64,000 bases of DNA from Pseudahrensia aquimaris (GCF_042676045.1 NZ_JBHTJV010000009.1:124001-188000), one strand, 5' to 3'. Positions 17,903 through 26,285 are shown, numbered from the stretch's first letter. Translations and numbers: made by a program. The notes: generated by a model not told the origin, from the sequence alone.

Positions 17903-18973
17903 ATGAATTCCATAACTAAAAAGCTCGGCATAGCCGCGCTGACGGCTACCCTATCACTGGGCGGCGCTATGGCCGCTTTTGCAGCCGATTTCACCCTGCG
18001 CGCCACCGCGAATTCCAACGAGAACGACGAAGATTATGATGGTCTGGTCGTGTTCAAGAACTACGTCGAAGCGGCCTCCAATGGCAAAATCGCGGTAGAG
18101 CTTTTCATCGGCACGCAGCTTTGCTCCAAAGGCGCTGAGTGTCTGCAAGGCGTCGCTGACGGTTCCATCGACATCTACATCTCCACATCCGGCGGTGCAG
18201 CAGGCGCGTTTCCTTACGTGCAGGTTCTCGATCTGCCCTACCTGATGGCGAACGACCGCATCGCGGAAAAGGTTCTCACCGACACGGACTTCACCCGCAC
18301 AGTCCGCGACATGGCGCTGAAGGATTCAGGCGATAAAATCCGCCTGATGACGATTGGCAACACGGGCGGCTGGCGCAACTTTGCCAACACCAAACGCCGC
18401 GTCGCCATGCCAAAAGACATGGAAGGCCTGAAAATCCGCACCGTCGTTGCAGACCTCCCGCAAGAGCTGGTCAAAGCGCTGGGCGCTTCGCCAACACCGA
18501 TCCCGTGGCCGGAACTCTTCACCTCGTTCCAGACGGGCGTTGTTGAAGGCTCCAAAAACGGCATCACCGATATTATGGGCATGAAATTCCCCGATGCAGG
18601 GCTGAAATACGTGACCCTCGATGGCCACGCCTATATGGGCGCGCTGTGGTGGATGAACAACGACAAGTTCAAAGCCATGCCGGAAGACATGCGCCAAGTG
18701 GTTGTTGACGGGTTCGCGGCACTTCAGCAGGCAACCTTCGCCTCGCCCAAGCGCAAGTCGATCAAGGCCTACGAAGAATTCGTTGCCGGTGGCGGCGATC
18801 TCTACGTGCCAACGCCTGCTGAAAAAGCAGCCTTCAAAGAAGCCGCAGCACCGGTGTTTGACTGGTTCAAAGCCAACGTTAAAGGCGGCGGCGAAGTCTT
18901 CGATGCCCTGTCGGCTGCTGTGACCGAGGCAGAAGCCGAAATCAAAGAAGCGAACATGAAAGACCTGAACTAA
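17903..18973 (+). CDS. TRAP transporter substrate-binding protein (DctP type)
   Basis: 356-aa periplasmic receptor of the TRAP system. A signal peptide (1-28, MNSITKKLGIAALTATLSLG and on to AFAADF) precedes the DctP domain. The family's ligand-anchoring arginine lies in GLKIRTVVADLP, and the helical segment ALGASPTPIPWPELFTSFQTG follows it. Two cysteines in TQLCSKGAECLQG could form a disulfide. The ATG at 17903 has AGGAGGAG about 8 bases ahead. It is the last gene of the operon that begins with the monooxygenase, and is followed by a strong terminator. TRAP proteins usually bind organic acids, including sulfonates, which fits a negatively charged sulfo-sugar; substrate is inference. Confidence 0.93.
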   Translation: MNSITKKLGIAALTATLSLGGAMAAFAADFTLRATANSNENDEDYDGLVVFKNYVEAASNGKIAVELFIGTQLCSKGAECLQGVADGSIDIYISTSGGAAGAFPYVQVLDLPYLMANDRIAEKVLTDTDFTRTVRDMALKDSGDKIRLMTIGNTGGWRNFANTKRRVAMPKDMEGLKIRTVVADLPQELVKALGASPTPIPWPELFTSFQTGVVEGSKNGITDIMGMKFPDAGLKYVTLDGHAYMGALWWMNNDKFKAMPEDMRQVVVDGFAALQQATFASPKRKSIKAYEEFVAGGGDLYVPTPAEKAAFKEAAAPVFDWFKANVKGGGEVFDALSAAVTEAEAEIKEANMKDLN

Positions 18974-19000
18974 GCCGTTCAACTTTCCTTACGCTCTTCC

Positions 19001-19030
19001 AAAGCCCCGCCGAAAGGTGGGGCTTTTTTG
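19001..19030 (+). terminator. intrinsic terminator after TRAP operon
   Basis: AAAGCCCCGCC (19001-19011) and GGTGGGGCTTT (19016-19026) pair around GAAA with one G-U wobble, followed by a run of T. It lies 27 bases after the binding-protein stop and closes the monooxygenase-TRAP operon. Confidence 0.9.
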
Positions 19031-19166
19031 TTGTAGTAGATAACTACACACAGACGCTTCACCATTTTTTAACGGCGTTTTTCATCCCCTCAGTTCTTTT
19101 TCAAAGTCTTTAACCCATCACCCCCACTATCAGCGACAACAAAGACCGTAACTTTTGGGGATGTTC

Positions 19167-19778
19167 ATGTTTGTTGAGAGCTTCTATCGCGTTTGGGACG
19201 TTATCGCGTTTGGCGTTTTGGGATTGCTGCCCGTTGTTTTGGCAGTCTGGTACGTTCAGATCATCATGCGCCGCAACAAAGTACGGGAGGCACTTGGCTC
19301 CATAGACGCACATTTGAAGCAGCGGCTGGACCTCATCCCCAACATGCTGCGCATGGCCCAAAAGTTCATGACCCATGAACGCAGCTTGCTTGAAGACATC
19401 ACACAATTGCGCACCCGTGTTGCAGAGCTTGCTCAAGCACCTGACCCGCAGACATCAGGTGCACGGCTCTCCATAGAGGATATGATTTCCTCCAAGATGG
19501 GCCAGCTCATGGTGCAGGTGGAAAACTATCCTGATCTGAAATCGGATCAAACGATGGTGCAAGCCATGCAAACGTTCAACGAGGTTGAAGCGCGCATCGC
19601 TGCCAGCCGCCGCTTCTTCAACTCCGCTGTGACAGCACTCAACAATGCCGTCGAAATTTTCCCTGGCAGCTTGATCGCAAAACTGGCTGGCGTTTCTGCA
19701 GTGCCTCATTTCGCAGCTGAAGAAGAGGCACGCAAAGCAATAAACGCCGATGACTTCCTCACGGAGCCGGCGCGGTGA
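19167..19778 (+). CDS. LemA-family membrane protein
   Basis: 203-aa protein with one N-terminal membrane helix (about 7-30, VWDVIAFGVLGLLPVVLAVW) and a helical cytoplasmic or periplasmic LemA domain. The typical opening IIMRRNKVREALGSIDAHLKQRLDLIPN is visible in parts (RNKVREALGSID, KQRLDLIPNML). It ends with the conserved FNSAVTALNNAVEIFPGSLIA. The function of LemA proteins is unsettled. I prefer ATG 19167 because GGGG lies 6 bases ahead; ATG 19161 is an alternative. It overlaps the DUF3137 gene by four bases (GTGA), and this pair is a recurrent partnership in proteobacteria. Confidence 0.88.
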   Translation: MFVESFYRVWDVIAFGVLGLLPVVLAVWYVQIIMRRNKVREALGSIDAHLKQRLDLIPNMLRMAQKFMTHERSLLEDITQLRTRVAELAQAPDPQTSGARLSIEDMISSKMGQLMVQVENYPDLKSDQTMVQAMQTFNEVEARIAASRRFFNSAVTALNNAVEIFPGSLIAKLAGVSAVPHFAAEEEARKAINADDFLTEPAR

Positions 19779-20839
19779 ACACGTTCGTTGGATCAACTTT
19801 CGTCCAATCCAACCGCCCATTCGGGGAACGGCTTAAACCCGTTCACGCAGATTTATATTGGAACGACGATGAGGAATTGAATTTGTATTTCGAAACCGAA
19901 ATACAACCCTATGCAGAGGAATTTGAGGAACGTCGGCAGGAAGCCGTAAAGGAGACGATGGTCACCGCGGCAACCATCATCCCGGCGGCAATTGTCTTGG
20001 TGGCACTGGCGACTTGGGCAGCCATGTCTTTCAACTCGACATCGAACGTTGGTGGTTTTGCGCTGTTCAATGACGCTGCCAACCCCATCGTATTTCTTTG
20101 TTTTCTTGTTGGCACCGGATGTTGGTATCTGATTTCGCGGCCCCTCAAACTGTTTCGATCTTCAGTGAAAGCCGAAGTCTTCCCGAAGATTTTTGAATTC
20201 TTTGGCGATCGCTTCTCGTATTCTGAAAAAAGCCCGATAAGCATTGAGAGCTTGGAACGATCCAGAATTATTCCCGGTCACGACAAGGCCGAGTTGGAAG
20301 ATTATGTCAAAGGCGAATACGAAGACATTGACATTGAGCTTGTGGAAGCCCGGTTAGTAAAAATCAGCAAAGGCAAACACAGAAACGAAACCGTCAAGTT
20401 CAACGGCATCTGCATCCTGCTAAGTATGCCCAAAAACTTCACCAGCAACACGGTCGTCAGACGCGATGGCGGCAAAGTGAAAAACTGGTTCAAGAGCAGC
20501 TTCACCACGCTTGAGCGGGTGGAACTGGAAGATCCTGTTTTCGAGAAAGAGTTTGAAGTCCTTTCAGATGATCAGGTGGAAGCGCGTTACCTACTCTCCA
20601 GCACATTCATGGAGCGGCTCTTGAAACTCCAGCATCATTACGGAGGCACGTCGCTTGAAGCGAGCTTCTACAACAACAAACTGCTGTTGATGATCCCCTG
20701 CGCGCACAACCACTTTGAGGTGGCTTCGGTTTGGGAGGAGAAAAACTTTGTCGAAGAGACGCGAACCATTGTTCAGGAAATGCGCGGCATTTTCGATATT
20801 ATTGATATCCTGAAGCTCAATGAGCGAACCGGGCTTTAG
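19775..20839 (+). CDS. DUF3137 membrane protein, LemA partner
   Basis: 354-aa protein with two membrane helices (about 63-87 and 98-120) after an acidic, charged N-terminus (YWNDDEELNLYFETEIQPYAEEF), and a soluble C-terminal domain of about 220 residues. The layout and the C-terminal region, including VVRRDGGKVKNWFKSSF, FEKEFEVLSDDQVEARYLL and LLLMIPCAHNHFEV, fit the DUF3137 family, which commonly accompanies LemA. It starts with GTG inside the LemA stop (GTGA), implying coupled translation and a shared complex. No enzymatic motif is seen. Molecular role unknown. Confidence 0.82.
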   Translation: MNTFVGSTFVQSNRPFGERLKPVHADLYWNDDEELNLYFETEIQPYAEEFEERRQEAVKETMVTAATIIPAAIVLVALATWAAMSFNSTSNVGGFALFNDAANPIVFLCFLVGTGCWYLISRPLKLFRSSVKAEVFPKIFEFFGDRFSYSEKSPISIESLERSRIIPGHDKAELEDYVKGEYEDIDIELVEARLVKISKGKHRNETVKFNGICILLSMPKNFTSNTVVRRDGGKVKNWFKSSFTTLERVELEDPVFEKEFEVLSDDQVEARYLLSSTFMERLLKLQHHYGGTSLEASFYNNKLLLMIPCAHNHFEVASVWEEKNFVEETRTIVQEMRGIFDIIDILKLNERTGL

Positions 20840-20866
20840 CGTGAAAGCAGACAGTGGTGTTACGAT

Positions 20867-21292
20867 TCACCCATCACCAACCTGATGCACTTCGATGATC
20901 GTGCCCTCTGGGTCATAAAAGAAAATCTGCTGCCAACCCGCTACTGCGACATTGCCCCAATCCGCATAAGGCACACCCTGCGCGTCTAAATGGGCTTTGA
21001 AAGCGGCAATGTCGTCGGTCCGGTAGGCGATGTGCCCACGCTCAAGAGGATTGACCAGTTTTCCGGTTTTGAAGCTGCTCAGCACATCTTTTTGCGAGAG
21101 GTGCATCTGAATGTCCCCATCGGTGACAAAAGCAACCTTGCCAACGACTTCATTATCGCTGGCAATAGGCGGCAGTTCCGCCGGGTCTTCGTCGCCCAGC
21201 CCCAACACTTCACGGTAAAAGCGATCCATCTCCGGAACATTTGTGCTAGCGATGTTAACGTGATGAAGTTTCAGCTTGGGCAGTTTGGTCAT
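20867..21292 (-). CDS. VOC-family (glyoxalase/bleomycin resistance-like) protein
   Basis: 141-aa single-domain vicinal oxygen chelate protein. Paired beta-alpha-beta-beta-beta modules are visible. The first begins KLHHVNIASTNVPEMDRFYREVLGL in two segments (LKLHHVNIAST and EMDRFYREVLGLGDED). The second begins GHIAYRTDDIAAFKAHLDAQG. Candidate metal ligands are the His in LHHVNI, the His in ERGHIAYR and the Glu in GTIIEVHQ. Members include glyoxalase I and ring-cleaving dioxygenases, and the substrate cannot be told. It is transcribed alone, convergent with the DUF3137 gene, with its own start at 21292. Confidence 0.85.
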   Translation of the reverse strand: MTKLPKLKLHHVNIASTNVPEMDRFYREVLGLGDEDPAELPPIASDNEVVGKVAFVTDGDIQMHLSQKDVLSSFKTGKLVNPLERGHIAYRTDDIAAFKAHLDAQGVPYADWGNVAVAGWQQIFFYDPEGTIIEVHQVGDG

Positions 21293-21331
21293 GATCCAGT
21301 CTCACGAAATCAAAGTCGCCACAGCCTAGCC

Positions 21332-21805
21332 CTAACGAAACGGATAGAGCCAGACCCGATAATCGTCGATCAGGATATCGCCTTGGGCAATCTGTTCCGG
21401 CGTCATTTTCTTGACGACCTCTTCTTGGCTGATAGCCGCATCCGGATCGCCGCCAATAGCACTGAGCACGTACCAGACATAGGCCCGCACCAGATCAGGT
21501 GATTCCATGCCGCGGCCAATTTCGTAGTACCAACCAACACCCGATTGTGCGCCCGGGTGCCCTTTCATGGACGAGCGCAAATACCACTCAAACGCGCGAC
21601 GGTCATCGCGCTCTACACCCAGACCCATTGCGTACATCACACCGATCAACTCTTCCGCATCCGCGTTGCCAGAGCGGGCAGCAGGCAACAACTCTTTCAT
21701 CGCTTCACTAAATTTGCCCTTGTCCATAAGGTCACGAGCGGCTTCAATTTCCGCACGGGCTGGAACAGCGAAAAAGAGGCACAGGGCAAAAACGATATGG
21801 CGCAT
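21332..21805 (-). CDS. secreted Sel1-repeat (TPR-like) protein
   Basis: 157-aa protein with a signal peptide (MRHIVFALCLFFAVPARA) and about three Sel1-like repeats, for example GNADAEELIGVMYAMGLGV and HPGAQSGVGWYYEIGRGM. Such repeats form a superhelix for protein-protein contacts, usually in the periplasm. The start at 21805 is chosen because the frame further upstream has no signal-peptide character. The start codons of this gene and the divergent di-haem peroxidase overlap by nine bases, so each leader lies inside the other's coding sequence. Whether the protein assists the peroxidase is unknown. Confidence 0.8.
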   Translation of the reverse strand: MRHIVFALCLFFAVPARAEIEAARDLMDKGKFSEAMKELLPAARSGNADAEELIGVMYAMGLGVERDDRRAFEWYLRSSMKGHPGAQSGVGWYYEIGRGMESPDLVRAYVWYVLSAIGGDPDAAISQEEVVKKMTPEQIAQGDILIDDYRVWLYPFR

Positions 21806-23125
21806 GGCAGGCTGATACTCGCGCTGATACTGGGCTTGGCTTTTGTGCTGTCCGCACGGGCGAGCGATCTTCCGCGACCACTCACCAAGGATGATTTCAT
21901 CGCGTTTGACACAAGGCAAGCACGTATCGGTCAGCTTTTGTTTTACGACAAAATTCTGTCCGGCAATCGCAACATTTCTTGCGGCACCTGCCATCACCAC
22001 AAGCACGGCGGCACAGACGGCCTCTCACTGGGTATCGGAGAAGGCGGCGAGGGGGTTGGCCCCAAACGCACCGCAGGCAAAGGTGAAAATCGCATTCGCA
22101 AACGTATACCCCGCAACGCGCCCGCTCTGTGGAACCTCGGTGCAAAAGAAATCCGCGTTCTATTCCACGATGGTCGATTGGAAGAATCCGACCTCTACGA
22201 AAACGGCTTCAATTCTCCCGCCGAAGAATGGTTGCCCAAGGGCCTCTCCAGCCTGCTCGCAGCGCAAGCGCTTTTGCCGATGACCGCGCAGTTTGAAATG
22301 GCGGGGAACCCAAAAGAAAATCAGGTCGCCGGCGCTGCGCATGATCGCATTGACCGTGTTTGGCCAATCGTTGCCAAACGCGTACGAACCATACCCGCCT
22401 ATGGCATAATGTTTGTTACTGCCTTCGACCATATCGAATCGCCAGAACAAATTTCCGAAATCGATATAGCGGAGGCGCTTGCCGCCTTCATCGGCACGGA
22501 ATGGCAGAGCTACGATAGCCCCTTTGACGATTACCTCAAAGGCAATCCGAACGCCCTTACCCCCATCCAAAAACGCGGCATGAATATCTTCTATGGCGAT
22601 GGAAATTGCGTAGCCTGCCATTCCGGCCCTCTGTTCACAGACCAAAATTTCCATGCGCTTGCATTACCAGCCTTTGGCCCCGGCAGAACCCGGCTCTTCG
22701 ATCCAGCAGCCCGTGACGTTGGACGAATGGGCGAAAGTGACCGTCTGGAAGACGCCTACCGCTTCCGAACACCATCCTTGCGCAATGTCACACTAACGGC
22801 CCCCTACGGTCACAATGGCGCCTATCCGACACTGCGCGGTATAGTCCAGCATCATCTTGATCCACTGAACGCTCTCGACCGCTGGACACGCGATCTGGCC
22901 AATCTACCAACCGCACCTTGGTTGGCTGAAATAGACTTCGTCATTACCAAAGACAAACGCGAGATGGCACGCCAACGCGCAAAGATCGACATTGAGCCTC
23001 GTAACTTGCGCGATGATCAAATTGAAGACCTCTTGGCCTTTCTCAGAGCGCTGGAAGGGAAGAGTGCCCAAAGCCTGCCACTCGGACGGCCAGAATCGGT
23101 CCCAAGCAGCCTGCCTGTTGATTAG
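21797..23125 (+). CDS. di-haem cytochrome c peroxidase / MauG-family protein
   Basis: 442-aa exported c-type cytochrome with two haem-binding CXXCH sites. The first is SCGTCH (62-66 for the C..CH) and the second is CVACH in the C-terminal half (DGNCVACHSGPLFTD). This layout is that of bacterial cytochrome c peroxidases and MauG-like enzymes, which reduce H2O2 or oxidise protein residues in the periplasm. The signal peptide is MAHGRLILALILGLAFVLSA. I start at ATG 21797 on that basis; the Shine-Dalgarno is poor. A segment PSLRNVTLTAPYGHNGAYPTL, whose Met/His region supplies axial ligands, is also typical. Its stop overlaps the convergent regulator gene by four bases. Confidence 0.88.
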   Translation: MAHGRLILALILGLAFVLSARASDLPRPLTKDDFIAFDTRQARIGQLLFYDKILSGNRNISCGTCHHHKHGGTDGLSLGIGEGGEGVGPKRTAGKGENRIRKRIPRNAPALWNLGAKEIRVLFHDGRLEESDLYENGFNSPAEEWLPKGLSSLLAAQALLPMTAQFEMAGNPKENQVAGAAHDRIDRVWPIVAKRVRTIPAYGIMFVTAFDHIESPEQISEIDIAEALAAFIGTEWQSYDSPFDDYLKGNPNALTPIQKRGMNIFYGDGNCVACHSGPLFTDQNFHALALPAFGPGRTRLFDPAARDVGRMGESDRLEDAYRFRTPSLRNVTLTAPYGHNGAYPTLRGIVQHHLDPLNALDRWTRDLANLPTAPWLAEIDFVITKDKREMARQRAKIDIEPRNLRDDQIEDLLAFLRALEGKSAQSLPLGRPESVPSSLPVD

Positions 23126-24507
23126 TCGGCTGAGAGTTTCAGATCAGCATAAAACGGGTCATGTGCCCGTTGGGCGCAGTCCATGCGTGGGCAACGTCGG
23201 CAATTCACGCCAATGGGCGTGATCATGCGCGGCGCATTCGTGTCCACCCCCTGCCCATAAACCGTCTCTTGCGCGTATTCGACAGGACAACCGAGCGAAA
23301 CCGCAAGCCGCTTATCTTCCATTGAATACCGCACTGCCGGACGATCCACTGTACGGTTTACGGTAAGATAACGGCTGTGATCAGGCATCTCGACCACTTG
23401 GGTCAAAATCCGACTTGGCACACGGAAACAATAATGCACATCCATACGCGGGCACGCCCCGCCGTAACGGGCAAGTTCAATCGGCGTAACGTTGAACCGT
23501 TTGGAGACGTTGCCACCCCTATCAATGCGCAAAAAGAAAAACGGAATTCCCCGTTTACCCGGCTGTTGCAGCGTGGTGAGGCGATGGCACACCATTTCAT
23601 ACGAAACAGAAAACCGTGTGGTGAGCAAATCGATATCGTATTTCGCCTGCACCGCCTGAGCATGAAATGCATCATACGGCATGATGAGAGCTGCAGCGAA
23701 ATAATTGGCAAGTTCCTGCCGCAGTCGCGCAACCGCCCCGTCATTTTCACGCATTGCTTCGGGCAATTGAGCATCGAGCAGATCTGTAAATCCAATCTGC
23801 GCGATCATGTGCGCCAGTTGGAAAACCTGGTTTTGATGATCAAGCGCATCCGACAAGACAATCTGCCGTGTTCCTGAATCAAACTGCGCAGCCGTGGTTC
23901 CCAAAACTTCGTTTTGTGCGTGCGCAATTCCGATGTTCAGCTTCTCGCTGAGATACGCCCGCAGGCTGGAATACATTTCCTGCCGGTCTTCGATTTCGTC
24001 CATCCCGCAGGACTGCGCAGCTTTTTCCAACTCAGAAAAGTGGTTGTTGTTGTTTCGAAAGAAGTCGTGAACGCCCTGCTCAATGGAAAGGCGATTGTCA
24101 CCACCCGCACCTTGAGCATCGGAGATTTCCGCCAAACGCTCACCGTAGCTGCGATAGGTGTTGTAGATGTTCAACAGCCCGGTGACGAGATTGGGCGCAT
24201 TATCCAACGCCGAGCGAAGCTCTTCGACATCGGGCTTGGCGTCGCCGAACACTGGATCGTTGGAAATGCGCCGAAGGTCAGACAGCAACATGCCATTATC
24301 GGTGTTTGCCAGCGCGCGCCAATCAATACCGAAATGGTCCGTTAAGCGAATGAGAAATTTGAACGAGGCGCTTCGCTGGTTATGCTCAACCAAGTTGATA
24401 TAGCTGGCCGAGACCGTCAGCTGCTTTGCCAGCTCTGCCTGTGTTAGCCCTCGTGCCTGCCGCAATTCGCGCAGTTTCGGTCCAATAAAAATCTTTTCGC
24501 CAGCCAT
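23122..24507 (-). CDS. XRE-type regulator with ImmA/IrrE-like and DUF2083 domains (ScfR/RamB/PrpR family)
   Basis: 461-aa regulator with an N-terminal helix-turn-helix (about 10-65: LRELRQARGLTQAELAKQL, SASYINLVEHNQRS). A long middle region is related to the IrrE-like fold. The C-terminal domain is rich in cysteine (GGACPRMDVHYC and CRRCPRMDCAQRA near 405-450). This combination is that of short-chain acyl-CoA sensing regulators that control acetate, propionate or glyoxylate metabolism. The start MAGEKIFIGPKLREL is the usual one for the family. It has no Shine-Dalgarno and is directly preceded by a terminator hairpin. The genes upstream on the same strand are glyoxylate-linked, which suits a role in C2/C3 metabolism. 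Confidence 0.88.
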   Translation of the reverse strand: MAGEKIFIGPKLRELRQARGLTQAELAKQLTVSASYINLVEHNQRSASFKFLIRLTDHFGIDWRALANTDNGMLLSDLRRISNDPVFGDAKPDVEELRSALDNAPNLVTGLLNIYNTYRSYGERLAEISDAQGAGGDNRLSIEQGVHDFFRNNNNHFSELEKAAQSCGMDEIEDRQEMYSSLRAYLSEKLNIGIAHAQNEVLGTTAAQFDSGTRQIVLSDALDHQNQVFQLAHMIAQIGFTDLLDAQLPEAMRENDGAVARLRQELANYFAAALIMPYDAFHAQAVQAKYDIDLLTTRFSVSYEMVCHRLTTLQQPGKRGIPFFFLRIDRGGNVSKRFNVTPIELARYGGACPRMDVHYCFRVPSRILTQVVEMPDHSRYLTVNRTVDRPAVRYSMEDKRLAVSLGCPVEYAQETVYGQGVDTNAPRMITPIGVNCRRCPRMDCAQRAHDPFYADLKLSAD

Positions 24508-24515
24508 AACGAAAA

Positions 24516-24537
24516 GAGGCCCGCTTGCACGGGCCTC
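24516..24537 (-). terminator. intrinsic terminator abutting the XRE regulator start codon
   Basis: GAGGCCCG (24516-24523) and CGGGCCTC (24530-24537) pair around six bases. On the minus strand TTTTCGTT follows and runs straight into the regulator ATG (24505-24507). It terminates the aminotransferase/unknown gene pair and may also modulate regulator expression. Confidence 0.75.
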
Positions 24538-24592
24538 GTCAAGATACTTCCCTAAAGAAAAGTCATTTTTGTAACGGCGAGACTATTACAGC

Positions 24593-25036
24593 TTAACTGC
24601 CAAATGTACCAAAGCGCGAGGCAGCCCTTTGGGTCGCGGGAACCTGCACTGGCACATAATCGCTCTCGGTTTCCACGATGTAGAGTTCGCGGCTGCGGAA
24701 CGGGATGTCCATTTGCCGGCAGAAGCGGGCCAGCGGTACCGCATGATCGGTCAAAACCAAAATTGTGCCCTGTTGGTCGGTGATGGCACGGTGCAATTCG
24801 TTTTCCTCGCGTGACGTGGGCTCATAAAGGTTCATCGGCATCTGTTGATAGGAGATGCGGAAATTGCGCAAGCGACGCAGCGTTACTTCCTCCACCGGAT
24901 AAGCGGTCTTGTCTGTCGCACGGCGCATGTCGATTACAGCAGAAAATGTGAAATCCTCCTGATTGGTGATTTCAGAGATATCCAATGTGGAAGCGATGGT
25001 CACACCGAAAGTGTCTTTTGTCATCATAGCGGTCAT
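24593..25036 (-). CDS. unknown protein, possibly a degenerate DUF442/tyrosine-phosphatase-like fold
   Basis: 147-aa cytoplasmic protein, no signal peptide or membrane helix. I do not recognise it firmly. The pattern of a strand VTIASTLDISEIT, a second strand FSAVIDMRR, YQQMPMNLYEPTSREENELHRAI and then GTILVLTDHAVPLARFCRQM recalls the DUF442 (beta-lactamase-hydrolase-like phosphatase) fold. The catalytic HCX5R loop would fall at TDHAVPLAR, where the cysteine is missing, so it would not be an active phosphatase. ATG 25036 has AGGAA 9 bases ahead. It lies 43 bases after the aminotransferase stop and is followed by a terminator, so the two genes form an operon. Confidence 0.7.
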   Translation of the reverse strand: MTAMMTKDTFGVTIASTLDISEITNQEDFTFSAVIDMRRATDKTAYPVEEVTLRRLRNFRISYQQMPMNLYEPTSREENELHRAITDQQGTILVLTDHAVPLARFCRQMDIPFRSRELYIVETESDYVPVQVPATQRAASRFGTFGS

Positions 25037-25079
25037 TTTGCGTTTCCTTTCAAATAGCAGCCTTAGCAAAGGCGGGTTC

Positions 25080-26285
25080 TTATGCGGCGCGGCTGATCTG
25101 TTGCTCATCAGCGGATTGAATGAAGCAGGCTTGTGCCGCTGCAACGCCAGAGCCAAGCTCAATGTTGATGCCGCTGTCGCGCATCGCCATTTCCGATCCT
25201 GCAAGCGCCTGAAGCACCATGATTTCGTTGAGATTGCCCAGATGGCCGATGCGGAACACCTTGCCCGCAACCTTTGACAGGCCAGCACCGAGCGACAGAT
25301 TGTAACGCTCATAGGCAGCCTTCAAAACCGCACCACTGTCCATGTGCTCGGGCACCACGATTGCAGAAACGGTGTCGGAATAGGTGGCCGGATCTTTCGC
25401 GCAAAGTTCCAGGCCCCAAGCGTGGACACCGGCGCGAACGGCGGTGGCAAGGCGATTGTGGCGCGCCACGATGTTGTCCAAACCCTCCTCAAACATCATT
25501 TTGAGCGATGCTTGCAAGCCGTGGAACAATTGCGTTGGCGGCGTGTAGGGAAAATGACCCGTGGCATTGTGCTTGAGCATGTCATCGAACGAGAAGAACG
25601 TGCGTGGCATCGTCGCCGTCACGCGCCGCTCCATCGCCTTTTGGCTCACGCCCATGATGGTCAAACCCGCAGGCAGCATGAAGCCCTTTTGTGAACCGCC
25701 AACGATGACATCCACGCCCCAATCATCCATCCGAAATTCGAGCGAACCAAGTGAACTGACCCCATCGACACAGAGCAAAGCGGGATGACCGAGATCATCA
25801 AGAATTGCGCGAATGGCAGCAATATCAGACGTCACACCCGTTGCTGTCTCGTTATGGCAAGCGAAAACGCCTTTGATCGTGTGAGCCTTATCCGCTTCCA
25901 AAATACGGCGATACTCGTCATGCGGGACACCCAAGCCCCATTCGACTGCACAGTGCTCGACTTCGAGACCGAAGCGTTCGCACATATCCACCCATAACAT
26001 CGAAAACTGACCAAACGAGCTCATCAGAACGCGGTCGCCAGGCGAAAACAAGTTAGCGACCGTTGCCTCCCAACCACCTGTGCCGGATGCGGGAAACAGA
26101 AACACTTCAGCAGTTTGCGTGCGCAAAACCTTTTTCACACCTGCAAAAAGGGGAAAGGTCAGCTCACCAAAATCGCTCGCCCGCATGTCTTGCATCGGCA
26201 CATTCAATGCTTGGCGCACTTTATCCGGCACATTGGTTGGGCCGGGAATGAAAAGGCCGTTATAGCCGCTTGTGTTGCGTGCCAT
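25080..26285 (-). CDS. class V aminotransferase, serine-glyoxylate type
   Basis: 401-aa PLP enzyme that transfers an amino group to glyoxylate, making glycine and, from serine, hydroxypyruvate. The N-terminal LFIPGPTNVPDKVRQAL, the cofactor-binding HNETATGVTSDI and LCVDGVSSLGS, and Lys200 in GGSQKGFMLP are characteristic. The C-terminal KVFRIGHLGNLNE closes the active site. A close relative is BhcA, aspartate-glyoxylate aminotransferase of the beta-hydroxyaspartate cycle, and segment PRTFFSFDDM is somewhat BhcA-like. No bhcBCD genes are nearby, while a divergent glycerate kinase fits the serine/hydroxypyruvate route. I therefore favour serine-glyoxylate activity. ATG 26285 has AGGAGA ahead. 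Confidence 0.85.
   Translation of the reverse strand: MARNTSGYNGLFIPGPTNVPDKVRQALNVPMQDMRASDFGELTFPLFAGVKKVLRTQTAEVFLFPASGTGGWEATVANLFSPGDRVLMSSFGQFSMLWVDMCERFGLEVEHCAVEWGLGVPHDEYRRILEADKAHTIKGVFACHNETATGVTSDIAAIRAILDDLGHPALLCVDGVSSLGSLEFRMDDWGVDVIVGGSQKGFMLPAGLTIMGVSQKAMERRVTATMPRTFFSFDDMLKHNATGHFPYTPPTQLFHGLQASLKMMFEEGLDNIVARHNRLATAVRAGVHAWGLELCAKDPATYSDTVSAIVVPEHMDSGAVLKAAYERYNLSLGAGLSKVAGKVFRIGHLGNLNEIMVLQALAGSEMAMRDSGINIELGSGVAAAQACFIQSADEQQISRAA

Noticed and set aside
25080..26285. Naming the aminotransferase bhcA
   Set aside because: The other beta-hydroxyaspartate cycle genes are absent and a glycerate kinase is divergent, which fits serine-glyoxylate activity better.
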